Of a DNA stretch of 64,000 nucleotides, positions 56,185-64,000 are shown one piece after another. The notes beneath the pieces are model-generated. The model made no database searches and was not told the origin of the DNA. It saw only the letters and a list, made by a program, of their open reading frames with translations. This DNA is from Desulfonatronum sp. SC1 (GTDB lineage Bacteria > Desulfobacterota > Desulfovibrionia > Desulfovibrionales > Desulfonatronaceae), in the NCBI RefSeq assembly GCF_003046795.1, contig NZ_PZKN01000017.1, positions 29,435-93,434 of the forward strand, written 5' to 3'. Every line of letters begins with the position of its first letter. Position 1 is the first letter of the stretch. The position numbers and the translations under genes were made by a program.

Positions 56185-58631
56185 TACGCCAATTCTATAG
56201 TGCGATTCCGTGTAATTTTTATGGCGTTTTCTGCGTTTAATGTTTTGAATACAATCTTGATATTGTCTTTTGCCTTAAGCGTGAGTGTATTTTTGCCTTC
56301 GATTGTTGTTTCTTTTGATACAACATCTATGCTATTCCCCTTATTCAGGGAGATGCTACAATTTTGATCTTTATTTATCAGACTGATTATTTCCCCTTTA
56401 TTGTAAATCTGGATGATCGATCGATTAGTATCGTTAACCACTGTTGCCGAGAATTCCGCTCCAGCATTTACACTCGCATCCACATTGACAGTCAAACCCA
56501 CCTTGCCGAGTTTCATTACGGTCGTATGGCGCGCCATCTTGCCCCGCAATTGCTCCGCAATCTCGGAAATATTTCTGTAGGCCGATATTGCCAAGCCTAT
56601 CCCGCAAATGCCTGCCAAGCCTCCCCCAACGGCCATCCAGGGGGTCGCCTGCTCCATCTTGGCCTCATTCAGGAACGCTGTCTGGAAACTGTTGGCCGCC
56701 AGAACAACGCCAGCCCCGGCGGCCAGGCTGGCACCCAGTCCTTGCCACAGAGCCTTGTTCGCCTTCTTGACCAGTTCAGCCGTGACCTCCGTTGTTCCAC
56801 CCTTGAAGACCAGGTTGTCGAGACCGATTTGCGTTGATTCGTTTTTGATCGAGAGCTCGGTATCGCCGAAACGGATCTGGGAGCCCTTGTTGTACGTCAC
56901 TCTGTTGCCGAGATTGCAGTTCACGCCCAAGCCCGCCAAGATGTTAGATTTCAGCCCTCCGTTGATATTGACGCTCTCCCCCACGGTGATTGAATTGCTT
57001 CCCCCGACGGTGGCGCTGCAAAAATCGCCGACTACCAGCCGTTCCATCTTGCCATTCGTGTACTCAATGATGGACCCGCCGCCGCCGGGCTCGGTGGAGC
57101 CCACGGCGATGCCGCTTTCGTGGAAGGGGGAATACAGGCCGATGAATTCCTGGCCCTGCTTGTCGCCGAACACGAGCTGGTTGCCGCCGGCGCTGCGGAT
57201 GGCGCTGGCCGGGGCGTTAGTGTCCCGGACGATGCTCTGGTTGGCGAAGTTGGGCACGGCCGAGGCGATGACAGGCCGGTCAACGTCCCCGTCAATAAAG
57301 GTCAGCAGCACTTCCGCCCCCTTGTGCAGGGGGAAGTGCATGCCAAAGCCGTCCCCGCCGTAGGGCTGGGCCATGCGGATCCAGGAGGAGGCCTTGCCCC
57401 CGGGCCTGCTGGAAAGGTCAAAGGGCAGACGCACCTTGTAGCGGCCCTGCTCGTCCAACTCGGCGTACTGACCGCCCCCTTCGGCGTCGATGACAGCGTT
57501 GATCACGCCGTAGAAGCGGGGCCACGGCGTTTTACGCGGATGACGGTACTGGACGCTTTTGGGGATGGCTGAAAAGGTGTTGCTGTAGGCGTCCTTCGCC
57601 TCCCTGTCCGACAGGCAACGGCCCAGCCCGGACATGAGATAGCCGGTCTGGGTGCCCTCGTGCTTGATGTACACCGGCAGGTATTCCGCATTGGCGCTCT
57701 CCCGAAAGTGGCCGTTCAGGCGAAAGGCGCTCCCGGTCCGGAGAAAGGCCGCGGTGCTGCGCCCTTTGTAGCGGGTCTTGCGGCACTTGGCCTCCTCGGC
57801 GCGGATGGCTGACTGCTGGCGGGCCTCGTCCATGGTCTTGAAATTGTCGCCGTACACGTAGAAATCGCCGATGCCGGCTGCGTCGATGTCCGCCTCGGCC
57901 CGCAGGTCCAGGGAGGGCTTGCGGTAGTTGTAGTCCTTGACCTTGACCTTGCCCGGCAGGGCGTTCTGCTCGCTGACCAAAGCGGTACACAGCTCGTTGC
58001 GGCTTTTGGTGTCCAGCCCTCGGCCCCGGACGTATTCCAGGGGTGGCTGGTCAGGGTCCAGGGAATGGGCCACGGAGGTGTCCGTGATGATCAGCTTGTC
58101 GCTCTGGTCGCCCTGCTCGAAAAAGTAGTACATGCCCTCGCGTTCCAGCCAGCGGGTGAAGAACTGGTAGTGCGACTCGTTGAACTGGCAGACGTATTCC
58201 CGCTGGGCATAGCCGCGGGTCAGGCGGAACTCGAAGTCGTTGGCAAACAGGATATTGGAGCCCTTCAGGATCTCGGCCAGGAAATCCGGAGCGGACTTGT
58301 CCAGAAAGACCTGGTTGTGGCTGGTCAGGGTCAGTCTCCACAGCCTGGGCACGAGCACGGCGCGGTAGAATACGTACCCGTCCACGGAGCGGAGCTGCTC
58401 AAAGCGCGAGACCGCGCCGTGGATCGGCAGATCCTTGTCCTCCCGGCGCAGGGTGAGTACGGCCAAGCCTCCGTGGGCTTGGTCCAGGTCCAGGTCGTCG
58501 CGTTTCGACACAAGCTCGATCTGAAACTCGTACAACTGCGACAGCCCCTCGGTTCCCGTGAATCCGACCACGGAGAACGTGTCCTCCGGGCATCCCCTGA
58601 AAACGAAGGAGAACAGTTCCTTTCTGGCCAT
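56184..58631 (-). CDS. vgrG: VgrG (TssI) T6SS spike protein with hydrophobic glycine-rich tail
   Basis: The 815-aa protein has the gp27-like region (residues 1-380: DTFSVVGFTGTEGLSQLY, HNQVFLDKSAPDFL, YHFF-type YYFFEQG) and gp5-like region (400-490: LDEQGRYKVRLPFDL, WIRMAQPYGGDG, GAEVLLTFIDGD), then the needle beta-helix. The tail (about 635-705) has two hydrophobic Gly/Ala-rich segments (LGASLAAGAGVVLAANSF and AVGGGLAGICGIGLAIS), after which the chain resumes with beta-repeats. This could be a membrane-acting extension. It is the first gene of the DUF2169/pentapeptide/DUF3540/DUF4150 operon. Confidence 0.95.
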   Translation of the reverse strand: MARKELFSFVFRGCPEDTFSVVGFTGTEGLSQLYEFQIELVSKRDDLDLDQAHGGLAVLTLRREDKDLPIHGAVSRFEQLRSVDGYVFYRAVLVPRLWRLTLTSHNQVFLDKSAPDFLAEILKGSNILFANDFEFRLTRGYAQREYVCQFNESHYQFFTRWLEREGMYYFFEQGDQSDKLIITDTSVAHSLDPDQPPLEYVRGRGLDTKSRNELCTALVSEQNALPGKVKVKDYNYRKPSLDLRAEADIDAAGIGDFYVYGDNFKTMDEARQQSAIRAEEAKCRKTRYKGRSTAAFLRTGSAFRLNGHFRESANAEYLPVYIKHEGTQTGYLMSGLGRCLSDREAKDAYSNTFSAIPKSVQYRHPRKTPWPRFYGVINAVIDAEGGGQYAELDEQGRYKVRLPFDLSSRPGGKASSWIRMAQPYGGDGFGMHFPLHKGAEVLLTFIDGDVDRPVIASAVPNFANQSIVRDTNAPASAIRSAGGNQLVFGDKQGQEFIGLYSPFHESGIAVGSTEPGGGGSIIEYTNGKMERLVVGDFCSATVGGSNSITVGESVNINGGLKSNILAGLGVNCNLGNRVTYNKGSQIRFGDTELSIKNESTQIGLDNLVFKGGTTEVTAELVKKANKALWQGLGASLAAGAGVVLAANSFQTAFLNEAKMEQATPWMAVGGGLAGICGIGLAISAYRNISEIAEQLRGKMARHTTVMKLGKVGLTVNVDASVNAGAEFSATVVNDTNRSIIQIYNKGEIISLINKDQNCSISLNKGNSIDVVSKETTIEGKNTLTLKAKDNIKIVFKTLNAENAIKITRNRTIELA

Positions 58632-58722
58632 GCGTCACCTCGCTGGATACACTGTTTACTTTCGTGCCCCTACCATGGGCGAACCATGACGGCAAGGCGG
58701 AGCATCAGGAACACCAGGAACA

Positions 58723-59040
58723 TCAAGGGGATTCTGTTCTCGACTCGCAACTCGTCAGCAAAGCCAGAGAAAAGTCCTGGATAGCGTTAACGCCCCGGCC
58801 CGTGGACGGATAGGCCCCGTGGATCGCGGATCGCGCGAAAATCCGGCCCCAGTCCGCATGGTCCGCTTCGGCGAGATCGGCGACGATATCCGGGTCGGCG
58901 AAGGGATCAAAGTGGATGTCCGAGAACCATAAGACCTGATTGTCGCCCCCGCTGCCAGACCCGCTGCAGGAAAACAGCAGCAGGACCGAAAGAACCAGCA
59001 GCCAGGCCGCCCCCTGCCGGGAAAAGAGATACAGTCGCAT
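58723..59040 (-). pseudogene. Truncated lipoprotein/metallophosphoesterase N-terminus
   Basis: The frame starts with a lipoprotein signal (LLVLSVLLLFSCSGSGS) and enters a calcineurin-like phosphoesterase start, VLWFSDIHFDPFADPD, in which D-x-H would bind the first metal. It resembles acid-sphingomyelinase-type esterases. Homology stops after about 85 codons (IHGAYPSTGRG), then a short unrelated tail ends at TGA. The catalytic core is missing and no other frame carries it up to the vgrG start. The gene has been cut by a deletion. Confidence 0.65.
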
Positions 59041-59133
59041 TGTTTCCTCCTTTTCAGAGGCTCAAATCCATCAGGTTGCGCGAAAAGCCGGAGTCATTAA
59101 GTAGCGCCAAAAATCCGCCCCACGGGGGTCAAC

Positions 59134-60690
59134 TCACTGGTCGAGATCCTTCAGCAACTCCCGCAGAAAAAGGGCTACCCGCTCCACGGACGGCACGTGC
59201 AGACGTTCCTTGGGGGTATGGACGTATTCCATGGTCGGGCCGATGGAGATGATTTCCATGTGGGGGTATTTTTCGGCGATAAAGCCGCATTCCAGGCCGG
59301 CATGGACCACCTCGGTCTGGAGCGGGGTGGAGAAGGCCCGTTCGTAGGCCACCAGGGCTTTTTTGTAGAGGGCGGCTTCCGGGTTGGGCGGCCAGGCGGG
59401 GAACTGGCTGCGGCGGTTGGTCGCGGCCCCAGCCTGGGCGGCGGTTTGCTCGATCTCCCGGGCCAGGTTTTCCAGCTTTTCCGGGGAAAAGCCGCGGTGA
59501 AAGACCGTCAGTTCCAGAGCCGCGTCCGTGGTCAGCAGAATGCCGATGTTGTTGGAGGTCTCGGGCAGTCCGGGAAAGATTTCCGACCATTCGTAAACAC
59601 CCTGGGGAATGGCCAGGATCAATTCGATCAGGCGGGCGGAGTCCGTCGCGGAAAGGGCGGCGTCCGCCGGGTTTGCAAGCGCTTGCAGGGTGACGGAGAA
59701 GCCGGTTTCCTCGGGGTATTCGTCGCGGATTTCCTGCTCAAAGGCGGCGATCCGGGCACGGAGCGCGTCATCGTGTTCCGGCTCAAGAGCCAGGATCAGT
59801 TCCGAGGCCGGGGTGATGGCGTTGTCCGCCGAGCCTCCGGCAAAGCTGATCAGCCTGAACGGTATGGCCTCGTCCAGGGCCCGGGCGACGAGGACGTTGG
59901 CATTGGCCCGGTTCTTGTGGATTTCAACGCCGGAGTGGCCGCCCAGCAGGCCGTCCACGCGCAGGGAGTACATCGCCTGGCCGGGGGAAAGGGGGGTAAA
60001 GGCCAGGGGCAGGGTGATTTCCAGCTTCACCCCGCCGGCCGCGCCCAGGGTCACGAAGCCCTCGGTTTCGGAGTCGATGTTGATGAACCGTTCAGCTTTC
60101 AGGGCGTCCTCGGCCAACCCTTCCGCACCGGACATGTCCACCTCCTCGTCCGTGGTGAACAGCAGTTCCAGGGCCGGGTGCTTCAGCCCCGGCTCCTCGG
60201 CCAGGAACAGGGCGATGGCCATGCCGATCCCGTCGTCCGCGCCCAGGGTGGTGTCCGTGGCCCGCAGCCAGTCGCCTTCCCGGACCAGACGGATGGGGTC
60301 GGTGGTGAAATCGTGGTCCGAATCCGCCGTTTTCTGGCAGACCATGTCCATGTGCGCCTGCAGGGCCACCACCGGCGCGTCGGCATAGCCCTCGGCGGCA
60401 GGAACGGAAATCAGGACGTTGAGGAACTCGTCGGTTTTAACCGGAAAACCCCGCTCCTCGGCCCACTGGACCAGCCAGGCCGCAATGCGCTCCTCGTCCT
60501 TGGAGCAGCGTGGCACCTGGCTGATGGCCTCGAAAATGGCCAAAATGCGCGTGGTGTCCGCGCCGTCGTCGGCCAGCACCGGCCCCTGCTGGTCAGGCAC
60601 GACCTCGGCGGCCAGGGCCGAGGTCGAAAAAACAAGGGCCAAACAGGCCAGACCGGCCCACAGCAGTCCCATCGTGATCATACATTTCAT
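59134..60690 (-). CDS. Exported aminoacyl-histidine dipeptidase (PepD-like, M20 family)
   Basis: The 518-aa M20 metallopeptidase has zinc motifs VVALQAHMDMVCQK, TLGADDGIGMA (Asp) and TTDEEVDMSGAEGL (catalytic Glu), and a lid region with GLLGGHSGVEI. It cleaves Xaa-His dipeptides such as carnosine. PepD is normally cytosolic, but here a clear signal peptide (residues 1-28, ending STSALAAE) precedes the catalytic domain, suggesting export. It lies between the two VgrG modules, same strand, 113 bases after VgrG2. Confidence 0.9.
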   Translation of the reverse strand: MKCMITMGLLWAGLACLALVFSTSALAAEVVPDQQGPVLADDGADTTRILAIFEAISQVPRCSKDEERIAAWLVQWAEERGFPVKTDEFLNVLISVPAAEGYADAPVVALQAHMDMVCQKTADSDHDFTTDPIRLVREGDWLRATDTTLGADDGIGMAIALFLAEEPGLKHPALELLFTTDEEVDMSGAEGLAEDALKAERFINIDSETEGFVTLGAAGGVKLEITLPLAFTPLSPGQAMYSLRVDGLLGGHSGVEIHKNRANANVLVARALDEAIPFRLISFAGGSADNAITPASELILALEPEHDDALRARIAAFEQEIRDEYPEETGFSVTLQALANPADAALSATDSARLIELILAIPQGVYEWSEIFPGLPETSNNIGILLTTDAALELTVFHRGFSPEKLENLAREIEQTAAQAGAATNRRSQFPAWPPNPEAALYKKALVAYERAFSTPLQTEVVHAGLECGFIAEKYPHMEIISIGPTMEYVHTPKERLHVPSVERVALFLRELLKDLDQ

Positions 60691-60803
60691 CGCGAATTCC
60701 TCCGATTAAACTGTTTTTTTCAGCGTGACTCCCGGCATGGACGCCATCGGATAACTGACGGGCATCCTGGGGACCATACGAAACCCGGGTCCGCATCGCC
60801 CGC

Positions 60804-63374
60804 TCAACCCAGTTTGATCATCCCTCCGTCAAGCGTCATCTGGCCGATGGCATTCGCGTTAAATTTGGACGATTTCAGGAAGATTCCGGAGGATTTGTTC
60901 ACGATCAGCGATTCGGATACCGCCTTGATCTGAACCTTTTCGTCATCAACCCTCACATAGGGCTCATTCGAGCCCTTCATAGTTGTTCCGACATCATCCA
61001 ACCTGATAGTTGGCTTCTTCGGGTGGACCAAGCTGATCTGATTGTTCGCATCAATGCTAATCGTTGCATCTCCTTCCACGGATGTCTTTTTCACTTGAAA
61101 GGTTTTGCCGTCGTCCAATGTAATCGACACATTTTTCTTATTTCTCAACGTAATTTGTTCACCCTTCGGGGTGATGAGCAGCCCGGATGCTTGCTCAGGA
61201 GTACCCACTTTGAGGATGAGCTTGGCATCTTTCGCGACGGTATTGTTCACCTTGATCTCGACGCCTTTCTTGTCAATATTTATCGTGCCGGCCATGGGCG
61301 TTGCTGTAATTTTTTTACTTTGAAACGACAGATGTTTACTGATTCCAAACCCCCAAAGCGCGTTATAAAGAATCGTGTCAATATTCATTATCAATTTAGT
61401 ATCAAAGTTTGTTACCGCGGGGTTCAGGAATTGGGCTTTGATTGCGTTGGCGGCATTGGCCGCGGCGATATTCAAGGCGGTTGCCCACCAGGATTTCAAC
61501 AGGGATTTCATGCCTAGATCAGCTCCTCCGCCAATGGTCACGCCTTCGTACCCGAGCATGTGCGTTCTTTCCTTGGTGAGCTGGAGAAACTCTTTTTTCA
61601 GATCAATGCCGGCCCCGAAATCAAAAGAGTTGGTTCCGCCTAGTCGGAATTCAACGCGATTTCCCATGATGACCTCGGCGCTGGCTCCGAGGGTGGTTTC
61701 GCTTGACTGACCGATGTGTACGGCATTGGTGGAACCAATGCACCATTCAAGCTTGTCGCCTTTGACATGTTCGTAATAGCCCTCGCTCGTGGAAAGAATC
61801 AGACCGCCCGGACCTCCCGAATTGGACCCGATAGAGATTCTGCTGTCCTGTTCCGGGCAGACCAGGTTGATGAACTCCTTGCCCTTTTCATCGCCCATGG
61901 CGATATGGTTGCCTGCAGCGGTGCGGATGGCATTGATCGCCTCTGTCCCGCTGGTGATCAGGTTGGGCTTTTCCGCGTTGTGCACCGCGCCGACGATGAT
62001 TGGGCGGTCGATGTCGCCTTCCTCGAAGCTGAGCAGAACCTCGGTGCCCTTGTGCAGGGGGAAGTGCATGCCGTAGTCCTCCCCGGCATAGGGCGAGGAC
62101 ATGCGCAGCCAGGTGGAGGCCTTGCCTCCCTCGCGACCGGACAGGTCGAAGGGCAGGACCACCTTGTAGCGGCCGTGTCCGTCCAGTTCGGCGTATTGTC
62201 CGGACCCGGCGGCGTCGATTCTGGCGGTGACGGTCCCGGAGATGCGGGGCTTCGCGGTGGCCTGGGCCGGACGGAACTGGGTGCCTGCCGGAATGCAGTC
62301 AAAGGTGTTGCGGTAGAACAGGGCATTCGTGTCATCCATCCCGCCCACCTCAAGCCCGCCCAGCAGCCAGCGTTCCTGGCTGCCTTCATGGCGCACCATG
62401 GTGGTCAGGTACTGGCCGTTGAAGTCCTGACGATAGTGCCTGGCCAGGGTGAACAGATAGCCCGGGCGCACCGCGGGAATGGAGGACATGCCATGAAAGA
62501 CCTTTTCCCGGCACAGGAAGCGCTCGGCCCGGACCCGAGCCAGGTAGTCCCCGCCCTCCAGGCTGCGGAAGTGGTCGCCCCACAGGTAAATCTCCCCACG
62601 GCCCTTGTCCTGGACGTTGGCCTGGCCCTTCATTTCCAGGCTGGGCTTCATGTAGTTGTAGTCACGGACCATGACCTTCCTGGGCACGGGAGTTTGCTTC
62701 AGGGTGAAGGCCTTGATCACCTGCCCGGCCTGAGCCGCGTCCAGACCCGAGGGCGGGGAGTAGGTGAAGGTCTCGCGCCCGGAAAGCGGTCCATGGGCGA
62801 TCAGGGAATCGCTGCAGATCAGTATTTCAGCGTTTTCCCCCTGCTCAAACCAGTAGTACCAGCCCGCGAATTCGGTCCACCTGGACAAGAAGTCGAAATG
62901 CGATTCGCCGTACTGGCAGACGTAGTCAAAAGGCGGAAAGCTCTCCTTGATCCGCAGCTCGAAGTCCAGCCCTTTGTTCAGGCCTCCGTCTCCCAGCAGA
63001 TCTTCCAGAAACTGGCTTACCGTCTTGTTCAGGAAAACCTGGTTGTGGTGGGTCAGGGTCAGCCACCAGGCCTTGGGCCGCAGCTCGGCCCGGTAGAAGA
63101 CGTACTGATCCACCTGATGGAGCTGCTCGAAAGAGGAGATGATGCCGTGAAACGGCAGATCCTCATCGCCGGAAAAGTGTTCCTTGATGGTAAATGTGGC
63201 CGGATTCTGGAGCACGGCCGCGATGTCCACGTCCTCCTGCTCGGAAACCAGAAGGATCTCGAACTTGTACAGGGTGGACAGACCCTCTTCGCCGGAAAAA
63301 CGGGCCACGGTGAAGGTTTCTTCGGGCAGGCCGTGGCTGACGAAGGTGAATGCGTTTTCTTTCAGGACTGGCAT
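60804..63374 (-). CDS. vgrG: VgrG (TssI) T6SS spike protein, second copy
   Basis: The 856-aa protein has the same gp27/gp5 core as the other VgrG: ETFTVARFSGEEGLSTLYKF, LTHHNQVFLNKTVSQFL, YYWFEQGENAEI and WLRMSSPYAGEDYGMHFPLHKG-type core. Its tail (about 600-856) has a mildly hydrophobic helix (WWATALNIAAANAANAI) followed by beta-repeats (KITATPMAGTINIDKKGVEI), different from VgrG1, so the two spikes may carry different cargo. GAGGG lies seven bases before the ATG. The DUF4150 tip gene is directly upstream in the same operon direction. Confidence 0.95.
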   Translation of the reverse strand: MPVLKENAFTFVSHGLPEETFTVARFSGEEGLSTLYKFEILLVSEQEDVDIAAVLQNPATFTIKEHFSGDEDLPFHGIISSFEQLHQVDQYVFYRAELRPKAWWLTLTHHNQVFLNKTVSQFLEDLLGDGGLNKGLDFELRIKESFPPFDYVCQYGESHFDFLSRWTEFAGWYYWFEQGENAEILICSDSLIAHGPLSGRETFTYSPPSGLDAAQAGQVIKAFTLKQTPVPRKVMVRDYNYMKPSLEMKGQANVQDKGRGEIYLWGDHFRSLEGGDYLARVRAERFLCREKVFHGMSSIPAVRPGYLFTLARHYRQDFNGQYLTTMVRHEGSQERWLLGGLEVGGMDDTNALFYRNTFDCIPAGTQFRPAQATAKPRISGTVTARIDAAGSGQYAELDGHGRYKVVLPFDLSGREGGKASTWLRMSSPYAGEDYGMHFPLHKGTEVLLSFEEGDIDRPIIVGAVHNAEKPNLITSGTEAINAIRTAAGNHIAMGDEKGKEFINLVCPEQDSRISIGSNSGGPGGLILSTSEGYYEHVKGDKLEWCIGSTNAVHIGQSSETTLGASAEVIMGNRVEFRLGGTNSFDFGAGIDLKKEFLQLTKERTHMLGYEGVTIGGGADLGMKSLLKSWWATALNIAAANAANAIKAQFLNPAVTNFDTKLIMNIDTILYNALWGFGISKHLSFQSKKITATPMAGTINIDKKGVEIKVNNTVAKDAKLILKVGTPEQASGLLITPKGEQITLRNKKNVSITLDDGKTFQVKKTSVEGDATISIDANNQISLVHPKKPTIRLDDVGTTMKGSNEPYVRVDDEKVQIKAVSESLIVNKSSGIFLKSSKFNANAIGQMTLDGGMIKLG

Positions 63375-63457
63375 GAGATACCCTCGCGGATTGGGGGTTG
63401 GATGGGCGTGGCTGGAAGAAGCCGGTCAAGTTTGGGACATCACTGAGCATGGGCTGT

Positions 63458-63853
63458 TCAGGACATGATCATCACCTTGGTCTGGCTCGGCGCGATGACG
63501 TTGCCCGGCTTGGCGTTGTCCTTGTTCTGGGTGGTGGAGTCGCCCAGGCGCTGGGCCGGGCTGCCCTCGATCGTGACCTTGGCGCTGCCGCCCACGAACT
63601 TGCCCGGCCCCTTGATGGTGCCGGACTGCACGCCCATGCCCACGCCGGGCTCATCCCCCTCGGTCAGGCTGATCTTGCACTTCTTGTTCACGGCCGGAGC
63701 GCCGGTGATGAGCACCTTCTTCGCCCCGGGCATGGCCAGGGCCATCTGTCCGGTGTTCGGAAACGGCGTCGGTACCGGGCCAGCCGGGGTAGGCACATTG
63801 CAGACGTCCGGAAAGGCAAAGGCATTGCCTGATGATTTGCAGCATGCGAACAT
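63458..63853 (-). CDS. DUF4150 PAAR-like T6SS spike-tip protein, second copy
   Basis: The 131-aa product shares the plan of the first DUF4150: VPTPFPNTGQMALA, GAPAVNKKCK, LTEGDEPGVGMG and PSQTKVMIMS. Its N-terminus has a Cys pair (MFACCKSSG). It is 83 bases before vgrG copy 2, so each VgrG has its own tip. No extension is present. Confidence 0.88.
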   Translation of the reverse strand: MFACCKSSGNAFAFPDVCNVPTPAGPVPTPFPNTGQMALAMPGAKKVLITGAPAVNKKCKISLTEGDEPGVGMGVQSGTIKGPGKFVGGSAKVTIEGSPAQRLGDSTTQNKDNAKPGNVIAPSQTKVMIMS

Positions 63854-63867
63854 GGTTCATCTCTCCT

Positions 63868-64000
63868 TTGGGGGTTCAGGGTTCAGGGTTCACGGTTCAG
63901 GCGATATCTCGTCTTCATTCCGCCTTCCGACTCCTGACTCCTAACTTCTACCTTCTGACTTCTGACCTCTGTCCTCTCACTTCCCCCTTCCCCCTTCCCC
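63868..64000. repeat. Low-complexity GGTTCA / CTTCTGAC-type DNA at window edge
   Basis: GGGTTCAGGGTTCACGGTTCA is followed by tandem CTCCTGAC/CTTCTGAC-like units and C/T-rich runs (CCCCCTTC). The same kind of repeat occurs inside tssJ (about 3440-3580). No gene is seen. Confidence 0.75.

Overview
The window looks like a GC-rich Gram-negative chromosome, most plausibly a deltaproteobacterial sulfate reducer of the Desulfovibrionales. This is inference from gene style: a rhodanese-rubrerythrin fusion, SAH hydrolase, a c-heme sensor kinase and exported peptidases. No rRNA or sulfate-reduction gene is present to settle it.

Region 1 (1-14924, minus strand) is a type VI secretion (T6SS) core cluster. 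In transcription order it reads tssA, tssB, tssC, hcp, tssE, tssF, tssG, tssH/clpV, a 258-aa gene of unknown role, tssJ, tssK, tssL and tssM, the last cut by the window edge. Many genes overlap or nearly touch. A long stem-loop separates hcp from tssE.

Region 2 (15155-31172) is mostly housekeeping. It holds a class II photolyase, a rhodanese-ferritin-like fusion with a flavoprotein oxidoreductase, an AmiC-type amidase, an RdgB-type NTP pyrophosphatase, a histidine kinase with a CxxCH heme motif, a GT2 glycosyltransferase, DsbD, three tRNAs (Lys-CTT, Arg-CCT, His-GTG) with visible promoters and terminators, murA, and an overlapping trio ahcY / formyl-THF cyclo-ligase / pgeF.

Region 3 (31173-40850) is a patchwork of acquired and broken DNA. 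It has a ParE/RelE toxin-antitoxin pair with promoter/operator, remnants of zeta-like and RhuM-like genes, and a 172-bp multi-stem palindromic element. Two direct copies of an IS1634-like insertion-sequence end flank a very AT-rich membrane-protein island. A double-frameshifted transposase, a truncated phosphatidylserine decarboxylase-like gene and a beta-lactamase-fold hydrolase follow.

Region 4 (40853-49509) is a C69 peptidase and an amino-sugar/glucose uptake locus. Its centrepiece is a 1420-aa protein carrying PTS EIIC, EIIB, EIIA, HPr and Enzyme I in one chain. Next to it are a PIG-L/LmbE deacetylase and a NagE-like EIICB.

Region 5 (50481-63853, minus strand) is a T6SS payload locus. 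It has two VgrG modules, each with a DUF4150 PAAR-like tip; one also has DUF2169-pentapeptide, pentapeptide, DUF3540 and membrane-protein genes. Between the VgrGs lie an exported PepD-like dipeptidase and a truncated metallophosphoesterase. With region 1, the window encodes all 13 core T6SS components, with TssM partial. The most unusual items are the five-domain PTS fusion and the folded palindromic element at 32710-32881.
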